This document shows, piece after piece, positions 8,010-16,507 of a DNA stretch of 64,000 nucleotides. Positions within the stretch are counted from its first letter, which is position 1, and every line of letters begins with the position of its first letter. The notes beneath the pieces are model-generated. The model was not told the DNA's origin and searched no databases. It was given only the letters and a program-made list of their open reading frames with translations. The DNA comes from Aliikangiella sp965214955 (GTDB lineage: Bacteria; Pseudomonadota; Gammaproteobacteria; Enterobacterales; Kangiellaceae): the NCBI GenBank assembly GCA_965214955.1, contig CBDCCU010000010.1, positions 248,001 through 312,000 of the forward strand, given 5' to 3'. A program made the translations under genes and the position numbers.

Positions 8010-9854
8010 ATGCAAAAGCTTCCTGTAATTGTTGGTTTTGGCGGTATTAACGCCGCAGGCCGTAGCTCTTTTCATCATGCTTATCGTCGTTTGGTGGTTG
8101 AAGCATTAAATGAAGAAGATAATGCACCAATGTTTGAAGGTTTGGCTAAATTAATGAAACTTGAAAACACTGATGATCGCCAATATATGCTTGATCACAC
8201 CCTAATCCGTAAAATTGAGCCACAAACCTTTGATATTAACGATCTAAAAATGCATCGTAAAACTACTATGCAAGCTCAAGATGAGCCAATTAAGTTTGAA
8301 ACTCGCAAGCGTCAATTACCCGAAAATCTCCCCGAAAACTGGCAAGTTGAAGATTTAGGCGCAGGAAAAGTTCAAGTAACCGTTACTGGCGAAATGGAAG
8401 TAATGACACAAGATACCTACAGCCCTGCTATTACTAGCGCGGCTCAGATCCCAACGGGCTTTAATCCTGCCGAGCTATATAATTCGCGTAATCAACCAAA
8501 AGGATTACAGCTTGCCGTATTTGGTGCTTCCGATGCACTACATTCTTTAGGTATGGATTGGGATGATGTAATAAGCCATATAGAGCCCGATGAAATTTCT
8601 GTTTATGCCGCTTCAGCCATTGGTCAGCTCGACGATCTTGGCGGCAGAGGCTTACAACAAGCGAGATTAAAAGGCGGAAGGGTTTCTTCTAAGCTTATGT
8701 CATTAATGCTTACTCAAATGCCTGCCGATTTTATTAATAGCTACATGATCAATAGCGCAGGCTCAACGGGGGCTAATATTGGCGCTTGTGCCACTTTTTT
8801 GTATAACTTGCGCCAAGGTATTGGCGATATTAAAGCAGGCAGAGCCAAAATAGCCATAGTAGGCGGCGCAGAAGCACCAGTAGAGCCAGAGGTTATAGAT
8901 GGCTTTAAAGCTATGGGAGCATTAGCAGAAGACGCTCAAATCGCCGCACTTGATGGCACAGATGCTTGCAACAACCGAGCAGCTAGCCGTCCATTTGCCG
9001 AAAATGCTGGTTTTACCATTGGTGAAGCTTCGCAATTTTTTATTTTAATGGACGATGAGTTAGCACTAGAGCTGGGTTTAACCATTTATGGCTCGGTTGC
9101 CGATGTGTTTGTTAATGCCGACGCCAATAAAAAATCTATTTCATCACCAGGAATAGGAAACTATTTAACCGTTGCCAAATGTATGTCTCTGGCTAAAAAT
9201 ATTTTAGGCGAAGAAGGTGTTAAACAAACCTACGCCTCGGCGCACGGTACTAGCACACCACAAAACCGCGTTACTGAATCGCATATTCTTAATGAAGTTG
9301 CTAAAGCATTCGATATTGAAAAATGGCCAGTTGCGGGAGTTAAGGCTTATTTAGGACATTCTTTAGGGCCTGCTGGCGGTGATCAACTAGCTGCCGCTTT
9401 AGGAGTTTGGGAATACGGCTACATTCCTGGTATTAAAACCACTAAAAAACTAGCCGAAGATGTATTCGACTCAAACTTGGAATTTTGTTTAGAGCATAAA
9501 TTTGTTGGTGAAAAAGGTGAGCAAATGAAAGGTGTAGTGCTTAATTCTAAAGGGTTTGGTGGTAATAATGCTTCTGGCTTAGTGCTTTCTCCGCAAACCA
9601 CTCAAACCATGCTAGCTAAAAAATATGGTGCTGAAAAAATGGCTGATTATCAAGCTAAAAACCAAGCGATTCAAAACGCCGCTAAAGCTTATGATGAGTC
9701 TATGATAAAAGGTGAATATAACCTTATTTATCATTTTGGTACTGATGTTATGGAAGGCACTGATGTGGAGATCACTAGCGAAGGTATTAAACTTTCTAAA
9801 TTTAAAAATAAATTAAACTTTAACTCTGATAATCCTTTTTCAGATTATTGTTAA
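8010..9854 (+). CDS. fabY: FabY-type beta-ketoacyl-ACP synthase
   Basis: A 614-residue ketosynthase that follows Pseudomonas aeruginosa FabY closely from the first residues (LPVIVGFGGINAAGRSSFHH). FabY condenses acetyl-CoA with malonyl-ACP to start fatty acid synthesis, in place of FabH. The thiolase-fold catalytic triad is visible as Cys260 (GACATFLYNL), His412 (SAHGTSTP) and His450 (LGHSLGPAGG). The long N-terminal extension of about 120 residues is a hallmark of this class. ATG at 8010 is chosen because AGGTGA stands 4 bp upstream; a GTG at 8001 is part of that site. A strong terminator follows. No other fab gene is adjacent. Confidence 0.88.
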   Translation: MQKLPVIVGFGGINAAGRSSFHHAYRRLVVEALNEEDNAPMFEGLAKLMKLENTDDRQYMLDHTLIRKIEPQTFDINDLKMHRKTTMQAQDEPIKFETRKRQLPENLPENWQVEDLGAGKVQVTVTGEMEVMTQDTYSPAITSAAQIPTGFNPAELYNSRNQPKGLQLAVFGASDALHSLGMDWDDVISHIEPDEISVYAASAIGQLDDLGGRGLQQARLKGGRVSSKLMSLMLTQMPADFINSYMINSAGSTGANIGACATFLYNLRQGIGDIKAGRAKIAIVGGAEAPVEPEVIDGFKAMGALAEDAQIAALDGTDACNNRAASRPFAENAGFTIGEASQFFILMDDELALELGLTIYGSVADVFVNADANKKSISSPGIGNYLTVAKCMSLAKNILGEEGVKQTYASAHGTSTPQNRVTESHILNEVAKAFDIEKWPVAGVKAYLGHSLGPAGGDQLAAALGVWEYGYIPGIKTTKKLAEDVFDSNLEFCLEHKFVGEKGEQMKGVVLNSKGFGGNNASGLVLSPQTTQTMLAKKYGAEKMADYQAKNQAIQNAAKAYDESMIKGEYNLIYHFGTDVMEGTDVEITSEGIKLSKFKNKLNFNSDNPFSDYC

Positions 9855-9877
9855 ATATTATTCGGTTATACCGATAG

Positions 9878-9915
9878 AATGCCAATAGTTTGTTGCAAGC
9901 TATTGGCATTTTTTT
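9878..9915 (+). terminator. Rho-independent terminator after fabY
   Basis: An 11-bp perfect stem (AATGCCAATAG pairing with CTATTGGCATT) with an 11-base loop and a run of Ts directly after it, 23 bp downstream of the fabY stop. Confidence 0.85.
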
Positions 9916-9929
9916 AGTTAAAATCAATA

Positions 9930-10458
9930 CTAATTATTATTACTTTTTGCTTTTGGCTGCGTATAAGTAGAAGCAAATTTATCTAACAATGGATGCTTGG
10001 GATCAGAAAAAGATTTAACCGCTAGCACCTTGCCCTTAGGATCAATAAACACTAGACCAGGGGTTCCTCTAATTCCATACTCTTGTGCAATATTGTCGCC
10101 TTCTAACACGGCATCAAAAGTGTATTCATGATTTCTCCAATATACGTGCGGCTTCCAATCTTCACGTATGTTAACTGCGATTATTTTTAAGCCTTTATCA
10201 CTGTATTTTTCATGAAGCGCTTGAATACCTTGGCAAAAGTTTTTTACAAAACGGACACCAAGTTGCCCAAAACACCAACAAAACAGGCTGCCCTTGATAG
10301 TTAGATAAACGGATTTTTTCATCATTTAAGCTAATAAGCTCCCAATCTTTTCCTTGGTATTCACTTTTAGAATGATTATCGGCACTAGCAGACAGGCTAG
10401 CTAAGCTTATCACTACACTCATTATTAAACCGACAAGGTGTTTTAACTGTATTTTCAT
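9930..10458 (-). pseudogene. Thioredoxin-like (TlpA/AhpC-TSA) protein, frameshifted
   Basis: The start at 10458 encodes a signal peptide (to about residue 26, SASA), then a thioredoxin fold with the redox motif WCPFC, but the frame stops at 10210. The rest of the fold continues in another frame: GIQALHEKYSDKGLKIIAVN, the cis-proline region GIRGTPGLVFIDPKG, down to 9930. Removing one base from the A6 run (T6 on the plus strand, 10240-10245) joins both parts into one protein of about 170 residues. It would be a periplasmic thiol-disulfide protein. A homopolymer sequencing error is as likely as a true mutation. Confidence 0.8.
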
Positions 10459-10611
10459 TGAAAATATCTCTTTGATTAATTGAACCTAATTATAGAGGTA
10501 AAACCATTCAAATTATTACACTTTAGTCAAAATATAATTTCAAATGATAGGCTAGTAAAATAATAAGCTTTCGATTAAGGTTCGCTGTTAGTTCTGTGCT
10601 TAGTTAATCTT

Positions 10612-11535
10612 ATGCAAAATATATTATTATTTGCCATATCGTCCCTTATTTGGGGCTCCACTTGGATAATGATCACTTTCCAACTTGGAAAGGTTGATCC
10701 AATTGTTTCTGTTGTTTATCGCTTTGGTTTAGCCAGTGTTATTCTCTTTATTTATTGCTTAGCCACTCAAAAGAAACTTAAGTTTACTGCTAAAGAGCAT
10801 TTGCTGATCTTTACTCAAGGCTTGTTTCTATTTGGCTTTAATTATTGGTTCACCTATTTAGCCATAGAAAACATTAACAGCGCTCTAGCCGCAGTTTTAA
10901 GCACCAGTATTGTCTATTTTAATGTGCTTTTTGCTCGCGTGTTTTTAGGTGACTCAATTAGATCTGAGGTTTTAATTGGCGCCACTATTGGGGTTGTTGG
11001 AATAATTTTAATCTTTCTGCCAGAAATAAAAATATCCGAACAAGCATTTACCGCAAAACAAGGCATACTTTTAGTTTTGGCAGGCAGTTTATTTGCATCA
11101 TTAGGTAACATCGTTTCGGCTAAATCACAACGAAAAAAGATCCCCGTAATAGAAGCCAATGCTTTTAGTATGGGATATGGCGCATTATTTATTGGAGTGA
11201 TTGCCTTAATTAGCGGCAAAACTTTTAACTTTGACTGGAACTTCACCTATATTGGCTCATTACTCTATTTGTCGATATTCGGTTCTATTATTGCTTTTAG
11301 CGTGTTTTTAACTTTACTTGGCAGAATTGGGCCAGATAAAGCAGGGTATGTCACATTGGTTTATCCCGTAATAGCCATGTTGTTATCAACATTTTTTGAA
11401 GCTTACCAGTGGTCGCCCGAGGCGATTTTTGGCTTGCTTGCCATTTTATTAGGTAACTTTGTTGCTATGGGTAAATATAAGCAGCTTACTATTTATAAAA
11501 AGCGATTCAATGCTTTTAATAAAACACAAAAATAA
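10612..11535 (+). CDS. EamA/DMT family transporter
   Basis: A 307-residue inner-membrane protein with about ten hydrophobic helices arranged as two repeated EamA halves (about 1-135 and 150-285). It begins with the family pattern SSLIWGSTWIMITFQLG, and conserved glycines and prolines appear in each half (AGYVTLVYPVIAMLLSTFFE in the second). Members export amino acids, nucleosides or drugs. The substrate cannot be told from sequence. The gene is monocistronic and ends at a hairpin shared with the convergent coiled-coil gene. Confidence 0.88.
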   Translation: MQNILLFAISSLIWGSTWIMITFQLGKVDPIVSVVYRFGLASVILFIYCLATQKKLKFTAKEHLLIFTQGLFLFGFNYWFTYLAIENINSALAAVLSTSIVYFNVLFARVFLGDSIRSEVLIGATIGVVGIILIFLPEIKISEQAFTAKQGILLVLAGSLFASLGNIVSAKSQRKKIPVIEANAFSMGYGALFIGVIALISGKTFNFDWNFTYIGSLLYLSIFGSIIAFSVFLTLLGRIGPDKAGYVTLVYPVIAMLLSTFFEAYQWSPEAIFGLLAILLGNFVAMGKYKQLTIYKKRFNAFNKTQK

Positions 11536-11538
11536 AAA

Positions 11539-11557
11539 AGCCAGCAATCAGCTGGCT
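11539..11557. terminator. Bidirectional terminator between the EamA and coiled-coil genes
   Basis: Stem AGCCAGC/GCTGGCT with a five-base loop. It is preceded by six As (which give Ts on the minus strand) and followed by TTATTT, so it can serve both convergent genes. Confidence 0.75.
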
Positions 11558-11585
11558 TATTTATGAATTTAGCAGTTATTTGCAA

Positions 11586-12350
11586 CTAAGATTTTTTGGC
11601 TTTTTTGCCTTTATCTTCGTCTTCATTCTTTTCATAGGCTTTGATTAAATCTTCGTTAAGTGCAGGAACCACAGTTAATTCAGACTTATCATCAACACTT
11701 TCGGCCAATTTATCATATTGGCTATTGGCTAGTTGATGCAACTCACGCACTTGTGTTGCCAGCTCGGCAGCGTTATCAACTAGCGCTGTTGACTCTTTTA
11801 ATTCAGCTTCTTTTTCTTGCTTTTCTTTACGCAAGCGACGGGCGTTTTCTTCCGACTTTTTACGCAAGTTTGCTTCGTCCATTTTCTCTTTTTTAAGCGT
11901 CTTAAGCTTTTTCACCACATTCTCGGGAGTATCTGCCAAGATTTTAGTGATGTTTTTTAACTCTTTATCTTTTTGAACAACTTGCGCTTTAGCTTTTTTC
12001 AACTCTTCTGAGTTAGTTGCTCGGCCTGCTTCTGTTCTGTGCTCAGCGGCTTCTTTACCCGACAAAGCTTCATCACGTTCAGCGGTTAGCTTTTTAATTG
12101 ATTTGTCTTTAATTTCAATTGCACTATTGAGTTTTTCAATTTCAGAAGCCGCTCTTTCGCGCGCTTCATTAAGCTCTGCTTGTAAGCCATTAACTTGAGT
12201 AATGGTTTTGTTTAGAGCAATCTCTAACTCTTCTGTAGTGCATTCTGCGGTAAGTCCTAATGACTTAGCGGCGGTTTGCATTAAAACTTGTTTGCTAATA
12301 GCAAGGTCTTTCCAAACTTTTAGCTGAAGTTCAAAATCTTCTCTTTCCAA
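11586..12350 (-). CDS. Coiled-coil protein of unknown function
   Basis: A protein of about 254 residues, highly charged, with no membrane segment. Residues about 15-60 may form a small globular part (KVWKDLAISKQVLMQTAAKS). Residues about 60-215 are almost continuous heptad-rich coiled coil (EL, KL, AE patterns), and the C-terminus is acidic then lysine-rich. I chose the TTG at 12350 because GGAG lies 6 bp upstream. An in-frame ATG at 12386 has no visible ribosome-binding site and would add 12 residues. The layout vaguely recalls KfrA-type DNA-binding coiled coils, but no diagnostic motif is seen. Confidence 0.6.
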   Translation of the reverse strand: MEREDFELQLKVWKDLAISKQVLMQTAAKSLGLTAECTTEELEIALNKTITQVNGLQAELNEARERAASEIEKLNSAIEIKDKSIKKLTAERDEALSGKEAAEHRTEAGRATNSEELKKAKAQVVQKDKELKNITKILADTPENVVKKLKTLKKEKMDEANLRKKSEENARRLRKEKQEKEAELKESTALVDNAAELATQVRELHQLANSQYDKLAESVDDKSELTVVPALNEDLIKAYEKNEDEDKGKKAKKS

Positions 12351-12560
12351 TTGTATCTCCGAAACTGCATAAAATTCGCGCCGCATGATATAAAAATCTA
12401 CTCAAAAAAGCTAGTGAACAATGGCTTTATCTGCTTATTTTTTCAGCAATTTGTTGTTCTAAGGCTATGTTGAGACAATCTTTATCCAAATTGGCTATTT
12501 TCTTGGCTTTTATACCCGTTCTCCTTCAATATGCTATTTTATTTTAGAGATAATTATTCA

Positions 12561-13007
12561 ATGAAAATTTGGGTTGACGCCGATGCTTGTCCGGTGGTTA
12601 TTAAAGAAATATTGTTTCGTGCTGCTGAGCGCACGCAAATTGAACTTATTTTGGTGGCTAATCAATTTATTAGCACTCCTCGATCAAAATGGATCAATAT
12701 GCGCCAAGTGCCTCAAGGTTTTGATATTGCCGATAATGAAATCGTTAAACTTTGCCAAGCTGGTGATTTAGTGATTACCGCAGATATTCCTTTAGCCGAT
12801 GAAGTAATAACCAAAGGGGCAAGTGCATTAAGCCCACGAGGTGAATTATTTTCTACCGACACAATCAAACAGCGCCTTAATATGCGTGACTTTCTTGAGA
12901 CAATGCGCTCCAGTGGTGTCAATACTGGTGGACCGCCCCCACTTGGTCAAACTGATCGTAAAAATTTTGCTGCACACCTAGATAGTATTTTGGCTAAATC
13001 AACTTAA
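12561..13007 (+). CDS. yaiI: YaiI/YqxD family protein (UPF0178, DUF188)
   Basis: A 148-residue soluble protein with the family signature at its start, MKIWVDADACPVVIKEILF. It also has VITADIPLADEVITKG in the middle, ALSPRGELF after it, and a GPPPLGQTDRKNFAAHLD tail. The family has a PIN-like fold, so an RNase-like activity is plausible but unproven. The frame is open from 12531, but ATG at 12561 matches the family start exactly and the residues before it are not conserved. It is a single gene between two unrelated ones. Confidence 0.9.
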   Translation: MKIWVDADACPVVIKEILFRAAERTQIELILVANQFISTPRSKWINMRQVPQGFDIADNEIVKLCQAGDLVITADIPLADEVITKGASALSPRGELFSTDTIKQRLNMRDFLETMRSSGVNTGGPPPLGQTDRKNFAAHLDSILAKST

Positions 13008-13156
13008 TAATTGGTTAATTTAACAACTTAGTATTAAACTTAACCGATAGCTTATTACAACAACAAACCTAACTATTTGATTTTACTAAAATTTATTAAA
13101 TGGCACCAATATTGCTGTTTTAATTTCTAATTTATTGACACATAAGAAGAGTAATA

Positions 13157-13798
13157 ATGGCAATTCCAATAGAAGACAGACCTATCGACAAAGTACGTGA
13201 TGAAATTGTTGATCAATTAATTATGAATTATGCCCACGGAGAAATTTCCGAGGCAGCTTTTGAAAGACGCCTTAATATTGCAATGGAAAGTGATGATAAT
13301 GCAGAAATTGCCAAGCAGGTTGCCGACTTAAAACTTAAAGTTGATGATAAATATCTTGATAGCAAAAAATCTACTTTTTCAATTAATCATGCAACTCAGC
13401 CAGCCAATGAAGAAGATAAGCTTTACAATATTTTAGGCAATAATGAACGCAGTGGTCGCTGGCAAGTTCCTAAAAAAATGTCTTTGCTAAGTATCTTGGG
13501 TGGTTCAAAAATAGACTATACCGACGCAGAGTTTTCGCACCCTAGTGTTACCCTTGATATCACTTGTATTATGGGTGGTGAAACCATTTATGTGCCCGAA
13601 AATGTAAATGTGGTTTCAAAAGCATTTGCGGTGTTGGGTAGTATAGAAAACTTATCGCCATCTATAGCTGATCGCAATGCTCCCACCATTTATATCGAAG
13701 GCACCGTGGTTTTAGGTAGTGTTGAAATTAAAGTACGTAAATCAATGAAAGAGCGTTTTCATGCCTTTGCCGAAAGTTTTAAGCAAATGTTAAGTTAA
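13157..13798 (+). CDS. DUF1707 / LiaF-like protein
   Basis: A 213-residue soluble protein. The N-terminal part (about 5-60, IMNYAHGEISEAAFERRLNIA) resembles the short SHOCT/DUF1707 region. The C-terminal half (about 110-195) resembles the LiaF/cell-wall-active antibiotic response domain: SILGGSKIDYTD, LDITCIMGGETIYVPENVNV and IYIEGTVVLGSVEI form a repeated beta pattern. In Firmicutes LiaF tunes the LiaRS envelope-stress system. Here it has no membrane segment and no two-component partner, so the role is unknown. The last 20 bp overlap the convergent neighbour. Confidence 0.75.
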   Translation: MAIPIEDRPIDKVRDEIVDQLIMNYAHGEISEAAFERRLNIAMESDDNAEIAKQVADLKLKVDDKYLDSKKSTFSINHATQPANEEDKLYNILGNNERSGRWQVPKKMSLLSILGGSKIDYTDAEFSHPSVTLDITCIMGGETIYVPENVNVVSKAFAVLGSIENLSPSIADRNAPTIYIEGTVVLGSVEIKVRKSMKERFHAFAESFKQMLS

Positions 13799-14858
13799 GA
13801 AAATAAACACCGCTGGTCATTAAAACAATTGAAAACGCAACCAGAGGCCATTTAAAAATTTTAAAAAAGCCGCTTTCAAGCTGATTTTTTCTTTTAATAA
13901 GCTCAGGAGTCCACACAAATGGCTTCATTGGCGGCATGCTATAAAGCCGCTCAAAATAGGTTTGCTCACCACTTGGCTCTAAATGATTTAATAATCGACC
14001 AATACCAGCGGCTCTATCTAAGCAAGAGCGAAAACTCTTCTCTCCATGCGCTCTACATAGTGAAGTTAACTTTTTTGACTCAAAGCCCAAAGCTCCCCAA
14101 GGAATATCTTTTTGACTTGAATGCCATTCCATTTCTGCAACTTCTGGAATTAACAATGCGAGTAGTTTACGTTCAATATCGGTATCATTATGACCAACAA
14201 TAAAATCAGCTTGATTAAACAAAGATAAAACTTTAGGTTTATTGAAAGGATTTAATTTTAAATCATAATTAGCTAAGCCAAATTTAAGCTTAGTCTTAGC
14301 AGGAACGGCTTTTTTTGTTTTTCTAAGCCCTACAAAGGTATCAATTGTTTTAACTTTATTTTCATTAGGTGTTATTTCAATAAGAACCAAGGCGAGCTGA
14401 GCGATTTCATCATTGTCAGTTCTTCCTGTATAGGCAGAGCAAACATTTAGTACTTTATGGCTTTTAGTATGAAAAGGCGCTTTTGACTGGTTAATTCTTT
14501 TGGCAATTGGCTTTTTGCTTTCAATCGAAATGTTATCTTTATCTTCAGCTTCAGGAACTAAGGCTAAGTTAGCAGCTTGCCGTGGTGCTAATTGCTTAAT
14601 TTCACTCAGTTTCACTGCTCGGTCAATTCTTTCATAAAGCCCAACTAAATCATCATTAGAGGCGGTTTCTTGTTGTGAAAACCGTTTAAGTATTTTGGCT
14701 TCTTTGTGGTAGTTTTTTTCAAAATGATACAAGTCGGCGAGCTGAATATAATACTTGGCAAAAATTTCGCTTTTTTCTGCTTTGGCATTATTTTCAAGAC
14801 TATCAATAATGGATAAGACTTTTTGTTCAATTTTTTGTGTTAATTGAGGGGAGTTCAT
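13779..14858 (-). CDS. Degenerate DnaQ-like exonuclease-fold protein with C-terminal anchor
   Basis: A protein of about 359 residues. The N-terminal third is helical with a TPR-like stretch (KYYIQLADLYHFEKNYHKEA). The middle (about 130-310) resembles a DEDD exonuclease: a DNDEIAQLALVLIEI strand, FIVGHNDTDIERKLL as an ExoII-like segment and SCLDRAAGIGRLL as an ExoIII-like segment. The usual D-x-E of ExoI is absent (the position reads SAYTG) and the ExoIII histidine or tyrosine is not evident, so catalysis is doubtful. A single membrane helix ends the protein (about residues 338-357). The frame is open to 14900; the start is placed at the ATG at 14858 and could be 14888. Confidence 0.6.
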   Translation of the reverse strand: MNSPQLTQKIEQKVLSIIDSLENNAKAEKSEIFAKYYIQLADLYHFEKNYHKEAKILKRFSQQETASNDDLVGLYERIDRAVKLSEIKQLAPRQAANLALVPEAEDKDNISIESKKPIAKRINQSKAPFHTKSHKVLNVCSAYTGRTDNDEIAQLALVLIEITPNENKVKTIDTFVGLRKTKKAVPAKTKLKFGLANYDLKLNPFNKPKVLSLFNQADFIVGHNDTDIERKLLALLIPEVAEMEWHSSQKDIPWGALGFESKKLTSLCRAHGEKSFRSCLDRAAGIGRLLNHLEPSGEQTYFERLYSMPPMKPFVWTPELIKRKNQLESGFFKIFKWPLVAFSIVLMTSGVYFLNLTFA

Positions 14859-14995
14859 ATTTGCAATAAATAACCTAGTAAATTCCATCACTAAGCGCAA
14901 ATTGCTTAGTTCTACTTAGGCGCATATTACAATAATGTGAACTGCATCACAATTTTTGTTTATATTTTCACCAGTTTTCTCAATAAAAGGTAAAA

Positions 14996-15931
14996 CTATC
15001 CTCGCGAACGACGGTTTATATAAGGCATTGGATTAACCGTACGATTATTTTTTAGAACCTCATAGTGGACATGAGCTCCGGTAGAGCGTCCTGTATTTCC
15101 CATTCGGCTAATAATTTGCCCCTTGCTCACAACCTCGCCTTTTTTTACAAGCGTCTCTTTGTTATGACCATAACGAGTAACTAAGCCATCACCATGATTT
15201 ATTTCCACTAACAAACCATAGCCATAACGCTCACCAACCCAAGACACAACTCCTGCAGCAGTTGCAACAACACCACTTCCTTCTTTACCAGCAAAATCAA
15301 CACCACCATGCCAAGCAGGTTTACCCGTAAAAGGATCATTGCGCTCACCATAGTAAGAAGATAACCAACCTTTAACGATAGGGCGCCCAGAAATATAGCG
15401 CTCAACACCCATGTGTTTGTCCATTAATAAAGACTCTAACATCGCTAATTGTTGTTCACGAGAAAGTAACTGTTCGTCAATAAGATCAAGAGATTCAAAA
15501 GCAGCAAGCTGTCTTTGCGGATCAATAATACTTGCATTTTCAGGTCCGCCCATAGCGGGAGGCTCATTAAAATTAAACTCTTTTGCATCAAGCCCAGAAA
15601 CGCTAACTACTCTTTCTCCAACAGCATCAAGTCTTCGTATATGTGCTTGCAATCGGCCTATTTTAGCCGTAAGAGCATTAATTTGTTGCTGTGAATCATT
15701 CTTTGCATTAGCTAGCTCACTCCACTGAGAAACAATTTCTTGCTCCCAATGATCAATAGTCACCTGTTCTATTTTAGCGGCTTTAGACTGCTTCCAAGCT
15801 AAGAAGTAACCACTTACTCCTGCGCCTAACGGTAGTATAAATAGGGCAATTAAAAGAGAATAGAGATATCTATTTTTTAATTTAACACTGCGCATACCAT
15901 TAGAAGAGCGCTGTAAAATTGTTATACTCAT
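14996..15931 (-). CDS. M23 family metallopeptidase, membrane-anchored
   Basis: A 311-residue protein with one N-terminal membrane helix (about 24-46), a coiled coil (about 60-105) and a C-terminal LytM/M23 domain (about 180-300). The zinc ligands are visible in HGGVDF and HVHYEV, and the flanking GRPIVKGWLSSYYGERNDPF segment is typical. It should cleave peptidoglycan cross-links in the periplasm, or activate a hydrolase if inactive. The ligands look intact. It sits beside dciA and lpxC, the same neighbourhood as the M23 gene near lpxC in Pseudomonas. It is divergent from dciA. Confidence 0.9.
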   Translation of the reverse strand: MSITILQRSSNGMRSVKLKNRYLYSLLIALFILPLGAGVSGYFLAWKQSKAAKIEQVTIDHWEQEIVSQWSELANAKNDSQQQINALTAKIGRLQAHIRRLDAVGERVVSVSGLDAKEFNFNEPPAMGGPENASIIDPQRQLAAFESLDLIDEQLLSREQQLAMLESLLMDKHMGVERYISGRPIVKGWLSSYYGERNDPFTGKPAWHGGVDFAGKEGSGVVATAAGVVSWVGERYGYGLLVEINHGDGLVTRYGHNKETLVKKGEVVSKGQIISRMGNTGRSTGAHVHYEVLKNNRTVNPMPYINRRSRG

Positions 15932-16040
15932 GGCTTTCTCAAAATAAACACAATTAAGATAAACTTAATTTAATAAAAATAGTGTAAGATCTGAATTAAC
16001 AAGCTTCCATTTTTGCTAAAAAATTAAATATTATTCAATT

Positions 16041-16346
16041 ATGAGCCGTCGCTCTTCAAAACAACTCAATCAGTTAATTTCAAACCCTTCGGGAGAAATT
16101 AAATCGTTACTTGATCAGCTGGCAAAAATTGAGGCGCTAAACAATACCTTACAAAGCAAACTTAATGCAAACTTTTCCACTCACTGCCGTGTAGCAAACT
16201 ACAGAAAAAATATATTAGTTGTAGCCGTTGATAGCGCCGCATGGGCCAATAAGCTTCGATTTCAAATTCCAGAGCTAATCTCAGAGTTTAGAAACGATGG
16301 CTATTTTGGACTTGCCAATATAGAGATTATCGTCAGTCCTCGATAA
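16041..16346 (+). CDS. dciA: DciA, replicative helicase loader (DUF721)
   Basis: A 101-residue basic protein matching the short DUF721/DciA type: an N-terminal SLLDQLAKIEALNNTLQSKL helix, then a KH-like part with VANYRKNILVVAVDSAAWANKLRFQIPEL. DciA is the ancestral bacterial loader of DnaB helicase and was later replaced by DnaC in enterics. Its place next to lpxC and an M23 peptidase is a recurrent arrangement in gammaproteobacteria. It is transcribed away from the M23 gene and converges on lpxC with a shared terminator. The domain assignment is strong; the role is by family. Confidence 0.85.
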   Translation: MSRRSSKQLNQLISNPSGEIKSLLDQLAKIEALNNTLQSKLNANFSTHCRVANYRKNILVVAVDSAAWANKLRFQIPELISEFRNDGYFGLANIEIIVSPR

Positions 16347-16453
16347 ATATTAACCTTTTATACCATTTTTTATTTGATAATTTGCAATAGCTCACAGTTT
16401 TAGTGCTACAAACTCAAAGAGTTTCACACATAAAAACCGACATTAGCACACAT

Positions 16454-16482
16454 AAAAAAACCGACATTAGTCGGCTTTTTTT
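16454..16482. terminator. Bidirectional terminator between dciA and lpxC
   Basis: Perfect stem CCGAC/GTCGG with an ATTA loop (16461-16474), seven As before it and a run of Ts after it. About 25 bp upstream an extra copy of the left arm context (CATAAAAACCGACATTAG) occurs without its partner, suggesting a partial local duplication. Confidence 0.8.
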
Positions 16483-16507
16483 GCACTTACCTAAATCTAA
16501 GTATTAA

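Noticed and set aside
10236..10250. Programmed frameshift in the thioredoxin gene
   Set aside because: The frame change needed is +1 (or loss of one base). The A-rich site is not in the correct phase for a -1 slippery heptamer, and no stimulatory hairpin is obvious.
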